Assembly (NCBI RefSeq): GCF_001613125.1
Contig: NZ_BDBT01000003.1
Span: 62,001-126,000 of the forward strand
DNA length: 64,000 nucleotides
Direction: 5' to 3'
Source: Nocardia shimofusensis NBRC 100134
GTDB lineage: Bacteria; Actinomycetota; Actinomycetes; Mycobacteriales; Mycobacteriaceae
Below the pieces are notes generated by a model. The model had not been told where the DNA came from. It worked only from the letters and a program-made list of their open reading frames with translations, and did not search any database. How positions within the stretch are numbered: the first letter of the stretch is position 1; the number at the start of each line of letters is the position of its first letter. A program made the position numbers and the translations under genes. Shown here piece by piece: positions 57,091 through 64,000 of the stretch.

Positions 57091-57106
57091 CGAACAAACA
57101 TGTTCG
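57091..57106 (-). promoter_or_regulatory. CGAACA-N4-TGTTCG palindrome upstream of the response regulator
   Basis: Perfect six-bp arms are separated by AACA, about 65 nt before the GTG start. CATACT on the minus strand (plus about 57077-57082) could be the -10 box, which would place the palindrome over the -35 region. TTGACA on the same strand nearby has no matching -10. Confidence 0.5.
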
Positions 57107-57126
57107 GTCAGCATGCGTCGACCGGG

Positions 57127-57579
57127 TCACCCCATCAGTGTCGCGGCGACGGTCGCGCCGAGATTCCAGCACGCCTCCACCTCGGCCTTGTCCGGCTCGC
57201 CGGAGACCACGACGGTGTCGACGGCCTGTTCCCAGCCCAGACCGGTGGTGATGGCCGTCAGCGCGCGCTGAGCTCCCTCGGTGCCCTCGTTGCCGTGCAG
57301 CCAGACCCCGAACGGCCTGCCCCGCGTCGAATCGAGGATCTGGTAGTAGGCGCTGTCGAAGGCGTGCTTGAGGGCCCCCGAGATGTACCCCAGGTTGACG
57401 GGGGTGCCGAGCAGATAACCGTCGGCTGCCAAGAAGTCGGCGGGCGAGCAGGTCAGCGCCGGACGCCGGACGACCTGCACCCCGTCGATCTCGGGATCGG
57501 TGGCCCCGGCCAGCACCGCCTCGAACATTTCCTGGCAGTGCGGAGACGGGGTGTGGTGGACGATCAGCAGCCTCGCCAT
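57127..57579 (-). CDS. Flavodoxin-family FMN protein
   Basis: A 150-residue flavodoxin-fold protein (Rv2771c-like by position). Phosphate-binding loop HHTPSPHCQEMFEAV is near residue 9; the FMN-contact segments are DGYLLGTPVNLGYISGALKHAFDS and WLHGNEGTEGAQRALTAI. It is probably an NAD(P)H-dependent FMN reductase or electron carrier. It is followed upstream by the TPR-like membrane protein with 3 nt between, and dapB beyond, the mycobacterial order. Confidence 0.87.
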   Translation of the reverse strand: MARLLIVHHTPSPHCQEMFEAVLAGATDPEIDGVQVVRRPALTCSPADFLAADGYLLGTPVNLGYISGALKHAFDSAYYQILDSTRGRPFGVWLHGNEGTEGAQRALTAITTGLGWEQAVDTVVVSGEPDKAEVEACWNLGATVAATLMG

Positions 57580-57582
57580 CGC

Positions 57583-58125
57583 TCAGTCCTCCTGTTCCCG
57601 GTCTTCCTGTCGCCGGCCCTCCTGGTCGCGGGCTCCGTGTTCGCGTTCCAGCCGCTCGAGGGCGACCGCGCGGCGCATGGTCTCACGGGCACGCGAGCGG
57701 TCGCCGGCGTAGTCGTAGGCGCGGGCCAGCCGGTAGGAGACCCGCCAATTGTCCGGGTCGGCCTCCCATTCCCGCTTGACCTGCGCGAACAATTCGTCGG
57801 CGGCGACGCGCTCGATGCGTCCGGACGGCCTGCGCGGCAATTCGGAAACATCCAGTTCCAGCCCCTCGTCGTGCATGCGCCGGGCCAGGTGCTGGTGGGC
57901 GAGCGCGGCGCGTATCGAGCCCACCACCATCCACACGCCGAGGATCGGCAGCAGCAGTACACCGACGCCGATGGCAGCGCCGGCGACCTCACCGGAGGTG
58001 AGCAGGGCGAACGCCATCCGGCCCAGCAGTAGGAAGTAGAACGCCAGTGCCAGGACCAGCATCGCGATGAACGCGACGGTCTTGGCGCTCCGGCGGCCGT
58101 CGCCGGAGCCCTCCGCCGGGCTCAC
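57583..58125 (-). CDS. Rv2772c-like membrane protein with TPR-like C-terminus
   Basis: A 180-residue protein with two membrane helices (TVAFIAMLVLALAFYFLLL; AAIGVGVLLLPILGVWMVVGSI). A cytoplasmic C-terminal region (about 100-165) follows, in which WEADPDNWRVSYRLARAYDYAGDRSRARETM resembles one or two tetratricopeptide helices. The last 20 residues are Gln/Glu/Arg/Asp-rich and derive from short DNA repeats. Function unknown. It lies 58 nt from the dapB stop on the same strand. Confidence 0.8.
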   Translation of the reverse strand: MSPAEGSGDGRRSAKTVAFIAMLVLALAFYFLLLGRMAFALLTSGEVAGAAIGVGVLLLPILGVWMVVGSIRAALAHQHLARRMHDEGLELDVSELPRRPSGRIERVAADELFAQVKREWEADPDNWRVSYRLARAYDYAGDRSRARETMRRAVALERLEREHGARDQEGRRQEDREQED

Positions 58126-58183
58126 CGGCGCGCCTCGGCGAAGACCAGGGCGGATCCGTGCGGGACCGACGGCTTCCGGGGGC

Positions 58184-60173
<1,990 letters not shown>

Positions 60174-60279
60174 ACGCCGCACGCTACCGCCGCGGTGCCC
60201 GGTCCACGAGGCCCGTGTCCCTCCGACCGCCGGGGTTGGCTCGACGACCGTGGGTGACGGTCGGCCGTCACAGGGGCGG

Positions 60280-61494
60280 TCAGCGCACGACGGCGTCGAT
60301 CCGGTTGCGGCGCAGGCCGAGCCCGGCCGCTCCCAGGCAGGCCACCGCGACCAGCGTGATGAACCACGGGAACACCTGCTCGATGCCCCAGGTGGTGGCG
60401 GCCCAGCCCGCCGCCACCGTGGGCAGAGCCATCGCCGAGTAGGCGAGCAGGTAGTAGGCCGACATGGTTTCCCCGCGCTTGTGCTGGGGCACCACCTCCG
60501 ACAGATGCCGCAGCGAGCCGCCGAAACCGAGGCCGAAGGTGGCGCCGAGGGCGATGCCCGCGCCGAGTACCGCGATCCAACTGTGGGTGGCGAGCGCGGG
60601 CACGGTGAGCAGCAGCGCGGCGGCCATGCCGGTGTCGCCGATGATGGCGGCGCGACGGGCGGGGACGCCGTGGGCCACCAACTGCACGGCAGCGCCGGAC
60701 AGCGCCGTCGAGGCGACCACCGCACCGCCGAAGACGAGATTGTGGATGCCGGTCTGCTGCGCGGCCAGCGAGGGATACAGCGACAGCAATACGCCGAGCA
60801 CCGACCAGGCCGCCATCACGCCGATCGCCGAGAACCAGAAGTCGGCGCGAATCTCCTGCGGCACGGCAGGTTTCGCGATACGAATGGCGCCGGGAACGCG
60901 CGCGCCGTGCGGTTCGCGCAGCATCAGCACACCGGCGCCGACGGCCAGGCAGAGCACGGTGATCACGACGTAGGGCGTGCGCAGCGGGTGCGGCGCGTAC
61001 TGGGCAAGCAGTGCCGAGCCCAGGATCGCCACGGCCATACCGACATTGAAGGCGACGCCGCTCAACTGCCCGGACCGGGCACCGTGCCGCGGGCGCAGGT
61101 CCAGCAGCGCCGCGGCGCCCGCCACCACCGTCGAGCCGACCGCGAGACCGTGTAATGCCCTGGCCAGCAACAACATCGGCACCGAGTCGGCGAGCAGGAA
61201 CACCGCGAGTCCGGCGATCAGGACGACGAAGGCGCCGATCAGCACCGGCTTGCGGCCGACGACGTCGGAGATCCGCCCCGACACCAGGACCGCGGCCAGC
61301 GCGGCGAGCGCGTACACCGCGAACACCAGCGTCGTGGTGAACGGCGACAGTTGCCATTGCTGTTCGTAGAGGCCGTACAGCGGCGCGGGCACGCCGGAGA
61401 CGCCGAGAGCGACACCGGTGGCCGCCAGCACCAGTCCGTAGGCCCATCGCTGCGTGGCGGGCCGATCGTCGACCACTGTCGTCAACGCTGTCAT
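60280..61494 (-). CDS. MFS transporter
   Basis: A 404-residue major-facilitator protein with 12 predicted helices. The A-motif-like loop is GRISDVVGRKPVLIG (about 68-82). The pattern suits drug or sugar efflux families. ATG at 61494 has GGGGAG upstream. It is divergent from an ArsR-type regulator gene with two operator-like palindromes in the shared 86-bp region, so it is probably substrate-inducible through that regulator. The substrate is unknown. Confidence 0.9.
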   Translation of the reverse strand: MTALTTVVDDRPATQRWAYGLVLAATGVALGVSGVPAPLYGLYEQQWQLSPFTTTLVFAVYALAALAAVLVSGRISDVVGRKPVLIGAFVVLIAGLAVFLLADSVPMLLLARALHGLAVGSTVVAGAAALLDLRPRHGARSGQLSGVAFNVGMAVAILGSALLAQYAPHPLRTPYVVITVLCLAVGAGVLMLREPHGARVPGAIRIAKPAVPQEIRADFWFSAIGVMAAWSVLGVLLSLYPSLAAQQTGIHNLVFGGAVVASTALSGAAVQLVAHGVPARRAAIIGDTGMAAALLLTVPALATHSWIAVLGAGIALGATFGLGFGGSLRHLSEVVPQHKRGETMSAYYLLAYSAMALPTVAAGWAATTWGIEQVFPWFITLVAVACLGAAGLGLRRNRIDAVVR

Positions 61495-61514
61495 CGACGC
61501 TCCCCATCCGGTAA

Positions 61515-61565
61515 GTTTGATGTAGATCAAACCCAGGTTACATTTGGTTCGATGATCGTCAAACC
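61515..61565. promoter_or_regulatory. Pair of GTTTGA-N6-TCAAAC operators
   Basis: GTTTGA-TGTAGA-TCAAAC (61515-61532) is a perfect inverted repeat. GGTTCGA-TGATCG-TCAAACC (61546-61565) is the same element with one mismatch. Their centres are 32 bp apart, close to three helical turns, in the divergent region between the MFS and ArsR-type genes. Confidence 0.75.
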
Positions 61566-61580
61566 ACCGGGGAGAATCGC

Positions 61581-61904
61581 ATGACCGACGCGCAACCCGA
61601 ACCCGCACCGCCCGTCGCCGCGCTGCCCACCGTGCTGGGCGCGCTCCAGGATCCGGTCCGCCTGGAGATGGTGCGCAGATTGAGCAACGCCGGTGACGCG
61701 GTGCGCTGCAGCGCCCTCTACGACGCGATCAACAAATCGACCGCCACCCATCACTTCAAGATCCTGCACAAGGCCGGTCTGGTGGAGCGGGTCGTCATCG
61801 AAGGAAACACCTGCCAGCGTCTGCGCACCGAGGACCTGGAAACCGCGCTGCCCGGCCTGCTGGCCTCGGTGGTCGGCGCGGCCAACCGCGCGCATCGGGA
61901 CTGA
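61581..61904 (+). CDS. ArsR-type winged-helix regulator
   Basis: A 107-residue dimeric winged-helix repressor (VLGALQDPVRLEMVRRLSNAGD start, recognition helix around INKSTATHHFKILHKAGLVERVV). It lacks an obvious CxC metal motif (one Cys in VRCSAL, another in NTCQRL), so a metal signal is uncertain. It lies just downstream of two palindromic sites and divergent from the MFS gene, which it likely represses. It is convergent with the lipoprotein gene, 13 nt between stops. Confidence 0.88.
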   Translation: MTDAQPEPAPPVAALPTVLGALQDPVRLEMVRRLSNAGDAVRCSALYDAINKSTATHHFKILHKAGLVERVVIEGNTCQRLRTEDLETALPGLLASVVGAANRAHRD

Positions 61905-61917
61905 CGCCTCTGTCCGC

Positions 61918-62343
61918 TCAGCAGGTGTCGTATCGCCAGGTTCCGTCGACGTACTTCCACGTGGCGGGCTCGGCGTCGTCCTCTCCCGCCCGCTCGTCGG
62001 TGTGCCGGACGGTGACCTGCCCGGTATCGCCGGTGACGGCCACGGTGATGTCCGGTTCGGACGCGCCGAGGTCCCGGCCCGCGTATCGCTGCGACATCTC
62101 CTCGACGTACGCCTCCTGGCCGAGCGTGAGCCGGCAACGCGCCGAGTGGAATCGGTAGGCCGCCGGATAGTCGCCCTCGGCGATGGCCCGCGACCACTGC
62201 TGCGCGGCCGTACGCAAGGCGGCCTCGCTCGATCCCGCCGACCCGGCGGAATCGTCGGCGGCGCCGTCGGCGCAGGCACCCGCCACCGCTGTCACGATCA
62301 TGAGCGCACCCGCCGCGCGAACGACTCGTCCGATTCGGATCAT
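61918..62343 (-). CDS. Putative lipoprotein
   Basis: A 141-residue exported protein. The signal sequence ends in lipobox VAGAC with Cys at 24. A short Ala/Ser/Gly linker follows. The mature domain has an alternating pattern (QQWSRAIAEGDYPAAYRFHSARCR, then ITVAVTGDTGQVTVRHTDERAGEDDAEPATWKYVDGTWRYDTC) that resembles small NTF2-like or DUF4878-type surface lipoproteins of mycolata. Two Cys may pair. GAGGAGAT precedes the ATG at 62343. Function unknown. Confidence 0.8.
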   Translation of the reverse strand: MIRIGRVVRAAGALMIVTAVAGACADGAADDSAGSAGSSEAALRTAAQQWSRAIAEGDYPAAYRFHSARCRLTLGQEAYVEEMSQRYAGRDLGASEPDITVAVTGDTGQVTVRHTDERAGEDDAEPATWKYVDGTWRYDTC

Positions 62344-62455
62344 CCGATCTCCTCTACCGATGAGGGGCCGTCCCCGCGCGAGGACAGGCCAGGAACCGGC
62401 CGCCACGGTATCGCGGCAGCGGGGAACGGCCCCCGGGTGGTATCGCCCCGCCCGC

Positions 62456-63820
62456 TCAGGCGACCAGGCGACGGACCGCGGCAGGCAGATCTCGGGTCCG
62501 CCGGTACGGTCCGGTGACCGAGGCAGCGAACGGCCGTGACAGCAATGTCGAGGCGATGGCGGCGACCTCCTCGGTGGTCACGGCATCGATGCGCGAGAGT
62601 GTCTCGGACACACTGCGGTGATTGCCGTAGCTGAGCTCACTGCGCCCGATCCGGTTCATCCGCGACCCGGAATCCTCCAGACCGAGCACGAGCCCGCCAC
62701 GCAGCGAGCCCTTCGCGCGGGCGCATTCGGCATCGGTGACGCCGTGCTCGGCGATCTCCTCGAGCACCCCGCGCGCCAGCTCCGCGACCTGTCCGAGGTT
62801 TTCCGGCTGGCAGCCCAGGTACACCGAGAACGCGCCGGTGTCGGCGAAGGTGTCCACACTCGAATACACCGAGTAGGCCAGTCCGCGCTCCTCCCGGATG
62901 CTCTGGAACAGCCGCGAACTGAGTCCGCCGCCGACGACGGTGTTGAGCACCGACAGCGGCCAGCGCCGCTGGGCCTCGTGACGACCGAACGCGCGCACCC
63001 CGAACACCAGGTGCGCCTGCTCGCTGTCGCGGAAGCTGCGCCGCAGCTCCGGCACGGCCCGCCCGCGAAAGGTCCCCTCCCGCCGCGGCGCCGGCTCGGC
63101 CGACAGGTCGAGGCGATCAGCGAAGGCGCGGTGCACCAGTTCGACGGTGTGCTCGTGCTCGACATTGCCCGCCACCGCGACGACCATCCGGTCCGGGCGG
63201 TAGCGGCGCAGGTGGAACCCGCGCAGTTGGGCGGCGGTCATCGACTCGATGGACTCCACCGACCCGATCACCGGCCGCCCGATCGGATGATCGCCGAACA
63301 GCGCGGTCAGGAAGGCGTCGCCGACCAGATCCTCGGGATCGTCGTCGCGCATGGCGATCTCCTCGAGCACCACCTGCCGCTCCACGTCCACATCGACCGA
63401 CCGGCACAGGCCGTTGAGCACCACGTCGGAGACCATGTCCACCGCGAGCGGCAGATCCTCGTCGAGCACGTGGGCGTAGTAACAGGTCTGTTCCTTGGCG
63501 GTGAAGGCGTTGAGCTCACCGCCGACCGCGTCCATCGCCTGCGCGATCTCCAGCGCCGAGCGCGTCGGCGTCGCCTTGAACAGCAGATGCTCGAGGAAGT
63601 GCGCCGCACCCGCGACGGTGCGGCCCTCGTCGCGCGAGCCCACGCCGACCCATACCCCGATGGATGCCGACCGCACGCCGGGTACGTGCTCGGTCACGAC
63701 CCGCAGGCCGCCGGGCAGCACCGTCCGGCGTACGCCGGTGTCCACCGCCTCGCCGACCTCCCGTGGGAGTACCGGGCCCCCCTGCGCAAGCAGGGGGGCC
63801 GTCGTCTTCTTCGTGCTCAC
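62456..63820 (-). CDS. pepR: M16-family zinc metallopeptidase (PepR-like)
   Basis: A 454-residue pitrilysin-type peptidase. The inverted zinc motif HFLEH is at about 73-77 within AGAAHFLEHLLFK; further family blocks are AMDAVGGELNAFTAKEQTCYYAHVL, VVLEEIAMRDDDPEDLVGD with the third ligand Glu, and GGGLSSRLFQSIREERGLAYSVYSSVDTFADTGAF. It corresponds to mycobacterial Rv2782c next to pnp. The start is GTG at 63820; a strong hairpin lies in codons 7-15. A later start near the VVTEHVPG region is unlikely. Confidence 0.93.
   Translation of the reverse strand: MSTKKTTAPLLAQGGPVLPREVGEAVDTGVRRTVLPGGLRVVTEHVPGVRSASIGVWVGVGSRDEGRTVAGAAHFLEHLLFKATPTRSALEIAQAMDAVGGELNAFTAKEQTCYYAHVLDEDLPLAVDMVSDVVLNGLCRSVDVDVERQVVLEEIAMRDDDPEDLVGDAFLTALFGDHPIGRPVIGSVESIESMTAAQLRGFHLRRYRPDRMVVAVAGNVEHEHTVELVHRAFADRLDLSAEPAPRREGTFRGRAVPELRRSFRDSEQAHLVFGVRAFGRHEAQRRWPLSVLNTVVGGGLSSRLFQSIREERGLAYSVYSSVDTFADTGAFSVYLGCQPENLGQVAELARGVLEEIAEHGVTDAECARAKGSLRGGLVLGLEDSGSRMNRIGRSELSYGNHRSVSETLSRIDAVTTEEVAAIASTLLSRPFAASVTGPYRRTRDLPAAVRRLVA
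63775..63800 (-). promoter_or_regulatory. GC-rich hairpin at the start of pepR
   Basis: An 11-bp perfect stem (63775-63785 with 63790-63800) and a four-base loop lie about 20 nt inside pepR and 62-87 nt past the pnp stop. It could attenuate read-through from pnp or slow pepR initiation; there is no T tract. Confidence 0.5.
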
Positions 63821-63861
63821 AGATTCGTCTTGCTCGGTTTCATCGTGCTCGAGGACAAGTG

Positions 63862-64000
63862 CTACTCGGTTCCGGCGTCGACGGCATCCGCGGCGGCGGG
63901 CTCCTCGGCGGCCTCTTCGACCGGGACCAGAGAGATCTTGCCGCGGTTGTCGATGTCGGCGATCTCCACGCGCAGCTTGTCGCCGACGTTCACCACGTCC
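63862..64000 (-). CDS. pnp: Polynucleotide phosphorylase C-terminus (5' end beyond the window)
   Basis: Only the last 46 codons are in the window. They read [23 protein letters not shown], the end of an S1 RNA-binding domain, followed by a short acidic Ala/Glu tail and a TAG stop at 63862-63864. With an M16 peptidase gene directly downstream this is the mycobacterial pnp (gpsI)-pepR arrangement. PNPase is a 3'-5' exoribonuclease. The gene is truncated by the window edge, not broken. Confidence 0.85.
   Translation of the reverse strand, partial: DVVNVGDKLRVEIADIDNRGKISLVPVEEAAEEPAAADAVDAGTE

Noticed and set aside
57091..57106. Candidate LexA box upstream of the response regulator
   Set aside because: The arms are separated by four rather than two bases (GAAC-N6-GTTC), unlike the genuine box at recA, so LexA binding is unlikely.

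Overview
The window is a GC-rich chromosomal segment of a mycolic-acid-producing actinomycete, most likely Nocardia or a close relative. This rests on the codon bias, an antigen-85-type mycolyltransferase, Mtb12-like and DUF4189 secreted proteins, and a gene order that follows the Mycobacterium tuberculosis stretch from about Rv2723 to Rv2783c (fadE20, hflX, dapF, miaA, miaB, recX/recA, clgR/pspA/pspM, pgsA, ftsK, rnj/dapA, dapB, pepR, pnp). The synteny is from memory of family and neighbourhood knowledge, not from a search. I found no rRNA, tRNA, CRISPR array, insertion sequence, prophage or integrase.

Layout. (1) 1-7600: a 5'-truncated YGSN-motif gene. Next is a SigF/SigB-type stress sigma factor behind what looks like its own promoter, then a second SigF-type promoter in front of a glycosyltransferase, glycogen-debranching-like hydrolase and DinB operon. 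A secreted Gly/Ala-rich protein follows. (2) 6950-10783: a nested block of two TerD-family stress proteins flanking two CNNM/CBS membrane proteins. (3) 11285-19551: acyl-CoA dehydrogenase, mycolyltransferase, acyltransferase, HflX, DapF, a TrmH-type methyltransferase and MiaA. (4) 19548-28974: a LigB-like protein, a DUF349 protein, an Rv2732c-like membrane protein, MiaB, a gluABCD-type amino-acid uptake operon and a 3-hydroxyacyl-CoA dehydrogenase. (5) 29235-36394: RecX and RecA, the latter with both a LexA box and a RecA-NDp/PafBC promoter. These are followed by an accessory group (DUF1348, PNPOx-like, VOC, CGNR regulator), DUF3046, a glycosyltransferase and a PIG-L deacetylase. (6) 36505-43302: secreted cyclophilin, the Psp envelope-stress cluster (small membrane protein, PspM, PspA, ClgR), CinA, PgsA, ArgA-type GNAT, YciI and TerC. 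(7) 43517-51969: GAP protein, FtsK, TIGR03085 protein, two secreted proteins, RNase J and DapA. (8) 52118-64000: a ribbon-helix-helix protein with an unusual operator array, a YcaQ-like protein, a LuxR-type response regulator/kinase/degenerate-kinase trio, flavodoxin, a TPR-like membrane protein, DapB, zinc alcohol dehydrogenase, an MFS/ArsR divergent pair, a lipoprotein, an M16 peptidase and the 3' end of pnp.

How the genes work together. Three lysine/diaminopimelate genes (dapF, dapA, dapB) are dispersed as in mycobacteria. tRNA A37 modification (miaA, miaB) and DNA repair (recA/recX) form conserved blocks. Stress response is the dominant theme: a SigF-type sigma factor, TerD/TerC, ClgR-PspA, LexA/PafBC control of recA, and several small self-regulated modules with clear palindromic operators. 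Many minus-strand neighbours overlap by an ATGA or GTGA quartet, suggesting translational coupling. I saw no wholly new system. The best leads are the SigF operon, the TerD/CNNM block, the RHH operator array, the CGNR and ArsR operator pairs, the three-gene sensor unit and a small membrane protein beside the Psp genes.
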